Source: Sordariomycetes sp. S80-01Y
Lineage: Eukaryota > Ascomycota > Sordariomycetes
Assembly: GCA_037042185.1 (NCBI GenBank)
Contig: JAXQJY010000026.1
Coordinates: 992,001 to 1,056,000 of the forward strand
Length of the DNA: 64,000 bases
Direction: 5' to 3'
The notes beneath the pieces are model-generated. The model saw only the letters and a list, made by a program, of their open reading frames with translations. It was not told the DNA's origin and did not search any database. The stretch's first letter is position 1. Every line of letters starts with the position of its first letter. This document shows, one piece after another, positions 1 through 11,745 of this stretch. The position numbers and the translations under genes were made by a program.

Positions 1-452
1 TCCTTCTTGCCCTTCTTAGGCTGGTTCTTCAGGATGAAGCCAGAAAGCTTGAGGCGCAAGTCGACGTCGGTGCGCTGACCACAGGCCTTGCAGTCGAGGA
101 CAATATGGCCGTCCTTGATGACGTACTCGGTCTCGGGGTTCTTGCACTTCTTGCAGAGAACGAACTTGTTGATGAAGCCATCGAGGTACTCCTGCAACTT
201 GGGGGCGTCGTGGGCACCGTTGATGATCCAACGATCGTCCTTGGGGTCCATGTTGGTCTGAGCACCCAGCTCGAAACCAAAGTACTTGATGACGTGGGCT
301 CCGGGACGGGCGAGCGAGTTGGCGACGCTGGAGAGGTTGGTGACAACGGTCTTGATGCCGTTACCCTTGCCCTCGATCTTGGTCTGCAGACGTTCCATCT
401 TGTAGCGATAGAATTGGTCGCTGACATCACGGCGGACGTTGACGAGAGACAT
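1..452 (-). CDS. TIF5: Translation initiation factor eIF5, N-terminal 150 codons (runs off left edge)
   Basis: eIF5 is the GTPase-activating protein for eIF2 in the 43S/48S pre-initiation complex. The frame opens at an ATG in a good context (CCATCATGTC) and stays open to the window edge with no intron. Visible are the eIF2beta/eIF5 N-terminal fold, with [10 protein letters not shown] (its Arg at about residue 16 matches the yeast GAP residue Arg15), the family block [11 protein letters not shown], and a C2-C2 zinc finger (CKKC near residue 100, CKAC near 122) followed by [18 protein letters not shown]. That last stretch separates eIF5 from eIF2beta in fungi. The W2/HEAT C-terminal domain that binds eIF2beta lies outside the window. 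The last 85 bases of the leader carry no upstream ATG. Confidence 0.96.
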   Translation of the reverse strand, partial: MSLVNVRRDVSDQFYRYKMERLQTKIEGKGNGIKTVVTNLSSVANSLARPGAHVIKYFGFELGAQTNMDPKDDRWIINGAHDAPKLQEYLDGFINKFVLCKKCKNPETEYVIKDGHIVLDCKACGQRTDVDLRLKLSGFILKNQPKKGKK

Positions 453-1331
453 GATGGCGGTGTTGGCGGGGTGTTCGGCTGACGAGTGTGCGTGGTTGAC
501 GAAGCGGTGTTTGACGTGATCTGGGAGTCTCTACAGTGACGGAAGCGTCATGTGGAGGATTGCGGACGGTGGTGCTGGGGAGCGAGGAGGTAATATCAGA
601 GCTCAGGATGACTTCTGATGGACATATGGGCAGACTGGTGACAGTGATTGATGGAGTGGAGCGACATGAACTCGGGGCCTGTGGGCTTCAACCGTCGGAA
701 CTGATGTCGGGACTGGAGGGTTTCCGCGGTATGCGAAATAACTGCAGCTTGAAGAAGTGTCTGGACACGGGGACTTTATCGTACTGATACATAAACCGCA
801 ATGTCGGACTATGCTGCTATGTGGGTTGGTTTCGAGGGCGACTCCGAAGTGTAGGGGGGGACGCGATGCGTGGGGTTCGGCTTTGGTGGTCGGTGCTCTT
901 GAATATCGAGTCGGGAGTGCGTTGGAGTGCTCGTGAGCCGTTGCTGATGGTTCGGTGCGCTGTGACCGGATCGCGGTTACAGAGGCTGAGGAGTTGTTGT
1001 CAGAAGCAGAGGGGTGCGGGCGGTTGCAGAGTTTTAGAAAGGAGGGAGAGGGAAAAATGTGGAAGCGACGAGGCGAAGAGGGGAGTTAAATCCGTTAAAG
1101 GCTGGCCCGGGCGTGACTGGCTGCGCCTAGCCCGGCAGGTGGATCTGGTGCGACGCACATGACTTTCAGGTTTAACGGCACCGGTGGCAGCGCTGACGCC
1201 TTATTCTAGTTACCTTGGGCAGACAAGCAGAGGTCCTGTCCCCCAATTGAGTTTGCGCATCTAACATGATTCTCAATACCCAGGAGAGTTGCGCTTGGCT
1301 TCCGCTTCAGGCGTCGCGACGCCTCGACCAG
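453..1331. other. Intergenic: eIF5 promoter/leader side and 3' flank of the P450 gene
   Basis: No frame here shows a recognisable domain or a splice-supported gene. It must hold the eIF5 promoter and leader (reading leftward) and the P450 3' untranslated region. I see no repeat, tRNA or mobile element. Confidence 0.6.
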
Positions 1332-2936
1332 TCACGCCTTTGGGTAGAAGTGCAGCAAGCATCGCTGCCCCAATGGCCTCGACGAAATTAGCTGATCCGA
1401 CAAGGCCATCGATTCTTCTGTCATGGAAGAATGAGGTGCCGTGCTGAACCCCGAGTACACATCCCTCAGCAAGGTTTTCATTTCTGCCAGAGCAAGGCTA
1501 CACAAGATTTGGTCAGCAAATCGGTATGTGCGACCCGAGGACCACTCACTGTTTGCCCACGCATCCTCTGCCGCCATTCGAGAAGGCAAACATCAACCGC
1601 CGTCTCTCGCTATCACCATCAGCCGTTAGCCATCTATCAGGGTTGAAGTCCTGTGGCTCCGGGAAGACGTCGCTATTCAGCCGATGAACGGACCAGGCCT
1701 GAGAACTGACGACTGTACCCCCGGGCAACCACGACCCATCTATGGTACGCCCCTCTGCTGGAACGTAGCGGGGGAGTGACATCGGAATCGGAGGGAAGCA
1801 GCGCAACCCTTCCATGACGATGGCATCCAACAAAGGAAGCTGGTCCAACGACCCCTCAGGGTTCTGCTCTAGCTCTCGCTGCAAGCGATGCTGGTACTGC
1901 AGGGATCGAGGCTGGGACAGCTCCCACATCAGGAAGCAAAGTGCATCTCCCGTCGTATCGATGCCAGCTGCCATGTGGTCAAGGCACTCAGCCGCCGCAT
2001 CAGTGGAATCGAAACCGCCCGCCTTCTCCTCACCTATCTTCTCCCGCAGACGGCTCATCAGCGTGAATGCTTCAGGGTCTGTGCGCTTGCTGGTTTCCAG
2101 AACGTAGTTGTCCGCCAGCGGCGTCTCCCTGGGCTTGCACAGGAAGTATAGTGCACCCTCAAAGATTTTGTGCAGTGCTGGGCTGTAGTAGGAGATGAGC
2201 CGGTCTAAAGAAGTCAGCGGGGAGTGGAGCTTGGACTCGATGTTGCTTACTTTGGAGGCTGTCGTCTGCGGCTACTTGGTGCATCATTTCCTCGTCGCCC
2301 CTGTCTTGCAAGCAGTTTGTGCCTCGCGGGTGGAAGAGATGGTGTGTGATGCAATCACAGGCGTAGGCGTGCAATGCCATGAAGGTATCGTGAGCCTGAG
2401 TGCCTGAGCTTGTGCAACGCTCAACGAACCTCCTCGACCGCTCCTTCACCCCGGCTATGGAAGAGCCTCGCATGACGTTTGAATTGGCGTATCTGTCTGC
2501 GAGGATCCTCTTCCTCTTCGCATGCTTCATCTCGTCAGCACCACCTCATCCGTCGCCCACAGCACCTTGTACTCACGTCAGCCTTGTTCAGCGTTGTGAA
2601 CATGGTCCTTCTTCCGTAAATCCTGAACATATCATAAAACTCCGTCTTATCGAAGCCACTACCGCCCGAGCAGTAGATCTCCTTCACCGCAGCCCACGAA
2701 GTGAAGGACACTTCCTTTGGAGCGATCCGCACCACTGGTCCATAGCGAAGATGTAAATCGTGAATGTACAAGGTCCGATTGGCATTCAGCTCATTCCATC
2801 TTAAGGGTAGCGACGTGAAGGCTGAGAGGACTGGGCCTGGTATTCTGAAGAGCGGCGAAGACGTTCGGCGGATCAGGAAGATTGTGAGAGAGACGATAGC
2901 TGCTACGGCCAAAACTACGGGTGATAACAAAACCAT
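1332..2936 (-). CDS. Cytochrome P450 monooxygenase, microsomal, four exons, 484 aa
   Basis: Model: exons 2936-2577, 2524-2251, 2204-1550 and 1497-1332. The introns (52, 46, 52 bases) are canonical GT-AG with CTGAC branch points, and the frame sums exactly. An N-terminal hydrophobic anchor (about residues 2-23) followed by Arg-Arg and a Pro-Gly hinge (RIPGP) points to the ER face. The I-helix oxygen-activation motif AGIDTT lies at about 291-296, the K-helix ExxR (EGLR) at 343-346, and the heme-binding loop FSNGGRGCVG at 419-428 with Cys426 as the thiolate ligand. All catalytic signatures are intact. The family looks like a filamentous-fungal single-chain P450. The substrate cannot be told, and no biosynthetic partner gene lies beside it, so a detoxification or orphan tailoring role is only inference. 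Confidence 0.93.
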
Positions 2937-3193
2937 CTTGGCCGGTGACTGCGAGGTAGATATTGCGATTAAGTTTTTAAGATGCCCTGGGAATGTGAGG
3001 AGGTGAGTTCAGAAGATAGACTGTCCTCCGAGAACGGAAAGATATTGGGTTTAGGGGCCTGTTCATTGGACGCGGGGTTGGCCGAAGGAATCCCCCCTTT
3101 TGACCCCTCTGATAGACGGACTCCACAGTTTCGCTCCGTGTTCAACAGAATCACAATGTCAGCAGACAAGTATCGACTTCAGGCGTATATGAC

Positions 3194-3213
3194 AAAAAAA
3201 AAAAAAAAAAAAA
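3194..3213. repeat. A20 homopolymer tract
   Basis: Twenty consecutive adenines on the plus strand, followed shortly by TATAAAAAGG. It is intergenic, upstream of the P450 start, and may be a nucleosome-excluding tract or simple slippage. It does not look like the poly(A) tail of a retroposed gene, because no coding sequence precedes it on either strand. Confidence 0.9.
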
Positions 3214-4490
3214 GGTTCAAACGTGTATAAAAAGGTGGACTGACTGTGAGCAGACTTTGGCACAGTCTGATAAGCGACCTCGAGCCGAAGGGACAGTCCA
3301 AGATGGACTCATGGGTCGAGCAGTCCAGGGTAGGCAAAGTTGACCACTAAGTGGCCTACCACCGACCCGTCCTCAGTATCTGTCAGACGAAGAGCCTCGT
3401 GCAACAGCCGCATTGGAGGGGTCTTAGAAGTAGCTTGGGGGCGGTCTCGGACTAATACGGCATCTGGGACTTTGAGGTCAGCTTATGCGGCCACCGATCA
3501 CTCGACGCCTGCACATGAGCCTGGTGTCAATGATGTCGTCAGACAACCACTTTATTGGACTGAACTTGGTTCTTTGGTTCATTTTTCATTTGGGTTACAC
3601 CACTAATGAGGAAAATAAAACCTCGATGCGGATTGAACATGGAAGTACGTGCCTCTGATAATGAAGCTACCTGGGCTGTTAGCACCGGTCCAGGGACAAC
3701 GCATTGCCATACGCCGCCCACCACGACCCTTTCGGGTCTTGGGACTGCTTTCATTGTGTCGAAGGACGAAGTCTCCCATTTATGCTGTTCCCTATCAGAT
3801 TTCTTAGGCGTGCCACAGCCATGGCACACTGACTGCAGCAACGGGCGAGGGCTGAAGCTCCGGCTGGCGGTCCCACCAACACTGACCAGTCCGATTCGGA
3901 TCCTCGTTTCTATTCATAGAAACACCGGCACCGAGAACCCTTCTCCGAAGGGGCCATGCATACAGGTTTATATTGATGCAGTCAAGAGGACTTTGACAGC
4001 CTCCGCGCTTTTCGTGTGCTGATATGCATGCCCGAATCGCGCCCGCGACGGTTTGGCTCCGGTAGTGAAGAAAGAAGCAAGCGAAGAAGGGTTCGGAGTG
4101 GTGTGGCGCTGCCGAGTTGGTGCATGACGAAGGTCTGAGAGACAGGGGTCGGGCTGCTGAAGGGAGGGGCATCATGTCGGCAAGCATTGACCGTTTAGAC
4201 GAACCAATGTTTGGAGGTGTCGAGGAATGATGCTGCCGAACCCGAGGCTGGTGGCCATTTCAAGTGATGACCCGGCAGCCAATGTCAGCAATGAGTGGGG
4301 AGGCGGTCCGAAGGAGAAGGTGCGATGGAAGGGATGAGCCTCAGCCCTGTAGCTCTACCTTGACCTCTGCATCCAGTGTCGAACTCGCAGCTTCGGACGA
4401 ACCGAGCCATCGACATCAACGTCATACCTCCGAGTCCCAAAGAGTGTGTGCATGTTGTGCGCGACGGTCGACTTTCAATCCGGTTGACCT

Positions 4491-4514
4491 GCTTCTGCTT
4501 CTGCTTCTGCTTCT
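4491..4514. repeat. Hexamer microsatellite (GCTTCT)x4
   Basis: Four perfect tandem copies of GCTTCT in the pyrimidine-rich region that precedes the Q-rich gene. It is probably in its promoter or 5' leader. Confidence 0.85.
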
Positions 4515-5303
4515 CCTGGCTTGGCCAGTCCCCTCAAGTCCAACGGTAAATTCGGGGCTCAGCTCTTGTCATTTGCAAGCTGCCTCCCGTATCGGCCGGG
4601 AGTCGCCAGTCGCTGTCATCACCAACAACCTGGACCCTGCCCCGTCGGCTCTTTTCCTCACTCTCTCGCATCTCGACTCGCACAACCTCGTGCGGCGCCC
4701 GCTGTTTTTGGATATTTTGGAAGCGCTTGCTTCCCTCGACCCAGGTCAAATCCTCCAGAAGCATAGCCCCCCCTGACAGCCCAGCACCTGCGCGTCCGTC
4801 CCAGGGAGGCGCAACCACCCACCCCTGCGAACGGGAAGAGAGGACACTGCACACGCTCTTGGGGCGCGCGCAACCTCGACGCATTGAAACCTCTGGTGCA
4901 TTCTCCGACTGTGGAGTGCGATACGAGTGCCGTGGGCTGCTAAGTAAGGTATTTATGAGAGTAAAAACCAGGGCTGTAGGAGAAGCGGCGCGGACGCGGC
5001 AATCGACAGCGCCAACCAACGCCATTGCCATCCGCATCTGCAGTCCCGTCCTCAAGAAACAAAAATAGGAACACTCGACGTTCGACCGACCATCACTGCC
5101 ACTGCCACGACACATTGCGGCCACGACGACTCCACATCCCCTTGCCTTACTCGACCACATCGTCCCACGGTCTTCACCAGATTGGCAGTGAGACCACGGC
5201 CATCCTCCCCGCCCGCCTTTCCCCCCATTGACGGGTGCGGATCTGGATAGGATAGCATACGCTCAGCACCACCTTGCTCCTCCGCCCCCTTTCTTCTTCT
5301 ATC

Positions 5304-8300
5304 ATGCCCTCCTTTCCCCGGCTAAGCAGACACAACCGCTCTTCAAACGCCCTCGCCGAGCAGCCGGCTGCCTCTAACGCGCCTGCTGTTGCCGCCGGCG
5401 GAGCATCAGGAGAAGCTGTCAGCGCTTCTGGTCAGTCTCCGTCTGGGCCGCAAGGTCAGCAACCGCCGCCCAACAGCCAGCCTCGACCCTCGCTACACCA
5501 GCAGCACTCGCAGCACCTAGTTCCACGAAGCCAGCCGGCGCAATCCCAACCGCCGCCCCAAAGCCAGCTCGCCAACGACTCGCCGGCCCACAACGTAAGC
5601 GCACCGCACTCGGCCCTCTCCTCGAACCAGGGCTTCAGCTCCAGCGACTCGTCCTTTGCCGATTTGCGACCACCGCCGCCCGTGATCGATCCCTCGCGCG
5701 AACCGCAGCATCAGCAACAACAGCAGCAGCTTCAAGGGCAGCCGCCGCCTCCCGCGATCCAAGGTGGTGGTGGCAGTGGTGGCGCGCCTTTACCCCCGCA
5801 GCCGCACCAGCAACAGCATCAGCAAGTCTACGGTGTATCGCCGGATACTTCCGCCGCCGACTCACCCGTCTTTGATGGGCGCCGGCATCCCGACTTTGTC
5901 GAAGGCGCGGTGAACCGATCGCAGAGCCAAAGATACAGCACCTACGCATCCCTGCCCCACCAACAGCACCTCGCGCAACAACAGCAGCAGCAGTTCAGAC
6001 ACCAGCACGCCTACAGTGCGGGATCAGCTTCGCTTGAAGACCTCCCTAGCTCCGTTGGATACCCGCCCGGCCAGCACCCGCAAGCTCCTCAGTCCAGCGA
6101 GAAGAAGTCGAAGCGCAAGTTCATCAAGGGCATCTTCTCCAGCTCTAGCCGCCATACAGAGCAGGCAAGCCCGCCTCCAGGCCAAGGTTTCTCCGAACCA
6201 GGCGCCTACGACAACACGGGAGGTCTTGCTCGCAGGCCCTCCAAAAGGGAGAGCAACCCGCCGCAGATCAACACCAGACTGCAAAAGCCACCGCCGCAGG
6301 GCCATCAGTTCCAGCAGGAGCACGGCTGGCCGCAGCAGCAGCAGGCCCAGGGATCGTACAGCTTGGAGGCTTCTCCGTTGCACGACGTAGGTGAGGTTGA
6401 CGAGTATCATTACGCCAACCCCGAAGGCGATCGAGACCTCCGGTCCTTGCAGCCGGAGCAGTCGCAAAACACTACAATCCGCCAGGTATCGGGCGAAGTC
6501 GAATCACCGACGTACGAGGATCATCAAAGCCGCCAGGGTCAAAACACTGGTGCTTATCACGCAGCAGGGCCGCATCAGCAACAGGCTCAGGCTCACCAAC
6601 AGCTGGAGCAGCCACCTGCGCCAGGGGCCCCACTCCACGCAGAGCAGCAACCCCACGTCCCAGCAGCCGCAGCAGCTGCCAGTGCCAGTGCCAGTGCCAG
6701 TACCCATCTGCAGCAGCACGACAAAGCGCAGGCACAACAAGGCCAAGTTCAAGCACCGCTTGCTAACCATCAGCACGATCAAGGCCAGCCTCAGCCTCAG
6801 CCTCAACATCAGCCTCGCACGTCCAGCTTGAATCAAGCGCAGCATTTTCAGTACACCACTCAGTCCGCGTCCCCGCCCACTGCCTACCAGCAGGTCGGTG
6901 AGCCTCGCCTCGTTACAACCCACCTGGGTGCCCCGCCGCATCAGCAGCAGCAGCAACAGCAGCAGCACCTCCAGCAGCAGCCACCGCCGTCTCATTACCA
7001 GCATCGTGACCAGAACCCCGAGACCATTTCGCAGGTCTCGCATGAGTCCCCGGTGACGGATCCCGACCAACGTTCTACCGGCCACCACTCTACCCAGGCA
7101 TCCCCCGCCGCCAACTACGCCGCTCAGCTCGAGGACCTCGCGCCCACCCCCAACCCGCCCAATTCGCAGCTGGTGAGCCCCCAACCTGTGCGTCCCATCA
7201 TGGCCCCCCCGTCGGGAGCGCCTCCCGCCTCACGAGGCGAAAAGCGTCAAGGCGACCAACCGCCGGGCTACCGCCACAGCAACGCCTCGGTCGGTGCTCT
7301 CAGCATCCCACCCAACCAGCCCGGCGGTCCCAACCCAGCCTTCAGAGGGGAGGCTACTCCGCGCTACGACTCACCTGGGGTCGACCAAGGCCGTCACAGT
7401 CCTCAGCCTGCCGGGGGCGATGAGGAGAAGCCATCCTTCGACAAGCTACGTTGGTCCACCCTGCCTCACATCGATCTCACCCACGCTGACAGCAGACAGT
7501 TACCAAGTACAAGAACGTCAAAAGGTTGTACTTTGACGGAAAGTCTCAGATCGACAATCTCACCGGCCAGGTTGAGCAGCTGCAGAACGCCGTTGCCAAC
7601 CAGCGCATCACTGCATCGCGCACTGCTCTCGATGACAATGAGTACTCGACACGCTTCAACCGCTTGAATGGCGCCATCAACAACTTGTCGTTCAACATTC
7701 GAAAAGACTGGAAGGACCTGCCGCAATGGATCGCTCCCTACGTGAGTCCGGATGCGCTCAAGACTGGCACGAAGGAGATGACCGCAATCGGCCGCGCCGT
7801 CATAGCGAGATGGCTGGTCGAGGAATTGTTCGAAAAATGCTTCCATCCGGGACTCGAACCCCATCTCAGCGCTCACCTCAAGGAGATTGAGCTCAGCATC
7901 CGCGGCAACGCTTACACCATGAACAGCCAGGAGGAGTTCGCAGCCCTGACCACCAAGGTCGTCACCTGGAGGATGACTACGTTGGATGGCCTTCAGAAGA
8001 GGCTCAACTCGCCATCCACAGAAGAAAACCGCCAAGCGCTAACCTCGAAGGCTACTTCAGATCTCACGGCATGGCTGCACAAGCACCTGTCGGATCCACC
8101 CCCAGCAGGCGTCGATGGCAGCACCTCCATGATTGTCGAGCTCGCCGTCGGCATCTGCGCAAACATCCCCCTCGAAAGCCGTGACGTTGCCCTCACCTAC
8201 CCCCTCCCAGGAGACTTGGTGCGGCCCGAAGTCATGGAGGTCGAAAAGGTCGAGCTCCCGGCTCTGGATGCGGACGATTCGGACTCTGAGGACGACAAGG

Positions 8301-8530
8301 CCAAGGCCAAGGGCCGAGGTGACAAGCCAAAATCCGGTATGTGGACCACCATGCGCAGCAGTCTGCCCCCTTCGTCGCGGAAAGGCAGCATCGCCTCGAC
8401 TTTAGCAACAGGAACTGACCCTGCTCCAGCGCTTGCCAAGGATAGCAGCAGAGTACGATTTGCGGGATTCATGACGTGTGAGGTTAGAGGAAGACAGGTG
8501 TTGATGAAGGCGCCCGTGTGGACGATTTGA
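5304..8530 (+). CDS. Gln/Pro-rich low-complexity protein with conserved C-terminal domain, 1058 aa, unknown function
   Basis: I do not recognise a named function. Exon 1 (5304-7449) encodes about 715 residues dominated by Gln, Pro, Ser and His, with polyQ runs (about 6943-6965) and an Ala-Ser repeat. Exon 2 (7500-8530) encodes a non-repetitive, charged, helical region beginning TKYKNVKRLYFDGK and containing NNLSFNIRKDW and GTKEMTAIGRAVIARWLVEE, then an acidic DSDSEDD patch and a basic Ser-rich tail. From memory, similar C-terminal domains occur in other filamentous ascomycetes (established only loosely). The 50-base intron uses a less usual donor, GTTGGT, with CTGAC and CAG, and sits exactly at the join of the disordered and folded parts. 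ATG 5304 is chosen because the longer open frame to its left has no ATG. The disordered half suggests a scaffold, a condensate-forming protein or a transcription-linked role (inference only). Confidence 0.85.
6678..6701 (+). repeat. Coding hexamer repeat (GCCAGT)x4
   Basis: Four perfect copies inside exon 1 of the Q-rich gene. They are translated as alternating Ala-Ser, next to an Ala run. A length-variable, low-complexity coding microsatellite. Confidence 0.85.
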
Positions 8531-9596
8531 TGAGCGAAGCGACGCAATTGTCATTTTCCAGGTTTCATGAGAGACGATGTTGCATGGTCGAGCGAGCGTG
8601 GGCGTCTAGACCGAGAGCAGGACGATGCATGACCGAATTGAAAAAAAAGATACCAGTGGTATATACAGGCTTAGGGGGGGCATGTGAGGGCATGGTAGGC
8701 GGTAGAGGTTGAGTGTTGTTGAATACATTGCAGAACTGGATGTCGATGTTCGATTCAGGACGTTGGTGACTTCTGGGCATCCAGGTGGCATCCAGTCTTC
8801 ATGGATCAAGCCGCTGAGCAACAATGATCAGCTGTTTCCCACGGTTCCGGCACAGTAACCCAATCAGTCAGCAGCCTCTTGAGAATAGAGAGCGTAGAAA
8901 GCATGGTCCAACAGGGCTTGCTGGGGGGCGGTTGAAGCCGAGGGGCAAAAAGAGGTGGACATGATGGAGAATGACGAATCCGGCATCATCACCAATCATT
9001 TCTGCTTGGCCACATCTGCCACAGCCTAGCCTCGTGGGCGCCTCCATGGGCTCAAGCGTCCTTCCCGCATTCAGTCAAATGATTTCTGCTGATTCAATTG
9101 CCGGTCCTCCTCTCGGTCTATGAGACATTGGCTTGTCATAACAACCAAACAGCGGATGATTCCTGTACAGTGGTCAGCAGGAACAGCATCCTGAATGCCT
9201 TCAAGCTGAGACCAGCTTCCGGGGTCCAACAATTGGCATGACAGCCAGGGTCTGCTGACAAGTTGGGGTCAAATTGCTTCATTGACTCATAATTCATGCC
9301 GCTGATGAGTCTGCACCCGAAGGCTGCATCCACTCTAGCGCAAGGGACCACTGCGGCAGCGCCCACTGCTACTGGCACCGCAGCCAGCGCAGCGGCCAGC
9401 ACAAGACTTATTAATACCCCTCCACTGTCACACTTGGGTCCAGCACTCGAAAATCTCAACACCACTCGACCACCCTTCTTACAGCATTACAACCGCTCCC
9501 TTCAACCTAACAACCAGCCTCCGCCAGACTCAGGGGAGGTCCTCAGCCGTAAATATACTAGTCGACCAGCAGCAAGTTCTAGGAACAGCAGGCAGC
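8531..9596. other. Intergenic: Q-rich gene 3' flank and eIF6 promoter/leader
   Basis: No supported gene. The right 300 bases are rich in A/C and Ala/Thr-like triplets but have no consistent coding frame. They fit the eIF6 promoter and 5' untranslated region. Confidence 0.6.
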
Positions 9597-10572
9597 ATGG
9601 CGGTCCGCGCGCAATTTGAGAATTCCAACGAGTACGTGCCCTCGCCTTGCTGGGTACCCCGCCCCCACCGACGAGACCAGCTCTGCCCGTCGAGCCTTGC
9701 GACCACGGCGCGTGGATTTGCGCCGCCTGGAAGCTCGGGAGCTGGGAACGGAAAAGGGAAACGTTGCTGACATTGGACCAGGGTTGGTGTCTTCTCGACA
9801 CTGACGAATTCGTACGCCCTCGTGGCGTTGGGTGCTAGCGAAAACTTCTACAGGTGAGACCCTCCCGCACGTAGCGTCCTCAAAACCAATGCGCTGGCTG
9901 TGCGTTCCGCCGTTGCAACACGTTCTGACTTCCTCAAGCGTCTTCGAGGCCGAGCTCCAAGACATCGTCCCTACCGTGCGCACAACCATAGCGGGCACCC
10001 GCATCATCGGCCGCCTCACAGCTGGTAACCGCAAGGGCCTCCTCGTACCCACCACCACTTCCGACCAGGAGCTGCAACATCTGCGCAACTCGCTCCCCGA
10101 CAGCGTCAAAATCCAGCGGATCGAAGAGCGCCTGTCCGCCCTGGGCAATGTCATCGTCGCAAACGACCACATTGCCCTCATCCACCCGGATCTGGAGCGC
10201 GAAACGGAGGAGATCATCGCGGATGTGCTCGGCGTCGAGGTGTTCAGGCAGACCGTGGCCGACAACGTGCTGGTCGGAAGCTACATGAGCCTGTCGAACC
10301 AAGGAGGACTGGTGCACCCCAAGACGAGCATCCAGGACCAGGACGAGCTCTCGAGTCTGCTCCAGGTTCCCCTGGTTGCGGGAAGCGTCAACAGGGGAAG
10401 CAACGTCGTCGGCGCGGGGATGGTGGTCAATGACTGGCTGGCGGTCACGGGGTTGGACACCACGGCCACGGAGCTGAGTGTCATCGAGAGCGTGTTCCGC
10501 CTGGGCGAGGGCATGGCGCCGGGGAACATCAACAGCAACATGAAGGATACGATTGTGGAGAGTTTCTACTGA
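9597..10572 (+). CDS. TIF6: Ribosome anti-association factor eIF6, 246 aa, three exons
   Basis: eIF6 binds the pre-60S particle in the nucleolus. It is needed for 60S maturation and export, and blocks premature joining with 40S until released by the SBDS/Efl1 pathway (family knowledge). Exons 9597-9631, 9782-9853 and 9939-10572. The introns (150 and 85 bases) are GT-AG and restore frame exactly. The protein begins [16 protein letters not shown], has [20 protein letters not shown] across the second junction, and shows the family core [20 protein letters not shown], the [16 protein letters not shown] repeat and the eukaryotic tail ending VESFY. Length matches fungal eIF6. Without the two introns the N-terminal 36 residues are missed, so a naive start at the in-frame codon 9832 would be wrong. 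Confidence 0.96.
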
Positions 10573-11745
10573 GCGGGTGCGAGCTGGCTGTCAGTGGGGG
10601 CTTGAAGCTTGGGTTGTTTTCTGCTGGTTAATGGGCCTGGCGTTTGGGAACGGTTGCATTGGATGGTCGGCATATCCGCTTGAACAGAGATGAGAAGCAT
10701 TCAATGAATATTGAAGAAGCGATGAGGTTGCTTCTCTTGCGCTCAGCAGACTGAACGTACTTGCCTCGCACCCTCAGTAGCTGCTGTATACATTAGACCT
10801 GACCACCATTGAAGTAGGCATACTACTAACCTGACTTATTGGACTGTAGCCAGCGAGAAAAAGTGGTTTTGGAAGCAAGGTGGGATGCCCCTCCTTGACC
10901 GCCTGCCGTTGCGGGCGACACCCCGCCTGTATGTTGCTGCCCTAACGGCCGGACCGCTTCAACTTCAAGCTCCGGCCCTTGAGTGGACGTCCTTCTTGCT
11001 ACACGCGGGCCAATTTGAGATACTTCTAGAGGCCACTGATATGTCGTCTCATGCAGCTGAATCAATGATACTCTAGCTCTAAGAGAGTGATCAGATCAAA
11101 GCCTCAGCAGTGCGAACTATCTTGGATACTCATCGTCCTCGTCCTCGCCCCTGTACCATCGAGGTCGGATGTCATGCATACCAAGCCCCCTTTATCCGGG
11201 CTTACAGTAATGGACTATCAGGCAAACGGATCACCTTGCCATCTAAGCTTCGTTCGGCTGTGATGCCCCGACCGATTGTCGCTTATTCCCAAGGCGCGGC
11301 CCTAGCTGCGAAGCTAGTCGAGCATACCGCTGATCAGCATCGAGAATATCCACCAATGGCTATTGTTAACCATCACCACGGTACGTAGCCAGCGTGAACT
11401 TGGGGCAGATGTTCGACTGCTTCCCCGCATCGTACATTCTTTTCGTGGGGATCCTTCGATATGTTCATTCGAGCCCCCCGCATCTAGGGAAGCCAATTGA
11501 CTGCTTTTCCGGACTGGATGCCGACGAACCCTGGCGAAGAGCCGGGGATGAACTGCGATGGCAACGTTCTGGAGATGGAGCCCTGCTCTTGCCCAGCCTT
11601 CGGATGCTGCGATATCTGAAGCTTCGGAAAAGCGAAGCAGCCACTTGCGCTATGGATCGACCTCGGAGCGCTTATAACGTGGGGGAGCCCGAGCTGTCAA
11701 TAACGAGCTTCGAGGGAGAACTAGCCAAGCCTCCTATCCATCGCC
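10573..11745. other. Intergenic: eIF6 3' flank and GH28 promoter
   Basis: About 1.2 kb without a defensible gene. Frames such as 11110-11388 and 11394-11837 lack domains and are not supported by introns. It should hold the regulated promoter of the pectinase gene. I cannot assign carbon-source regulator sites with confidence. Confidence 0.55.

Larger units (their letters stand above)
2937..5303. other. 2.4-kb gene-poor interval between the P450 and the Q-rich gene
   Basis: Open frames here (for example 3606-4022 plus strand) show no domain, no supporting introns and poor codon bias. The left part (3.0-4.2 kb) looks less GC-rich than the flanking genes and carries a 20-base A tract. The right part (4.3-5.3 kb) is C-rich and CT-rich, as expected of a promoter plus long leader for the rightward gene starting at 5304. 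I found no gene here. Confidence 0.55.

Noticed and set aside
3606-4022. 138-codon plus-strand frame in the gene-poor interval near the P450
   Set aside because: No recognisable domain, unremarkable codon use, and a competing frame on the opposite strand. Not enough to call a gene.
5274-5303. Upstream extension of the Q-rich protein by ten codons
   Set aside because: The extended frame begins with TTG. The first ATG is at 5304 and gives a sensible start (MPSFPRLSRHNRSS).
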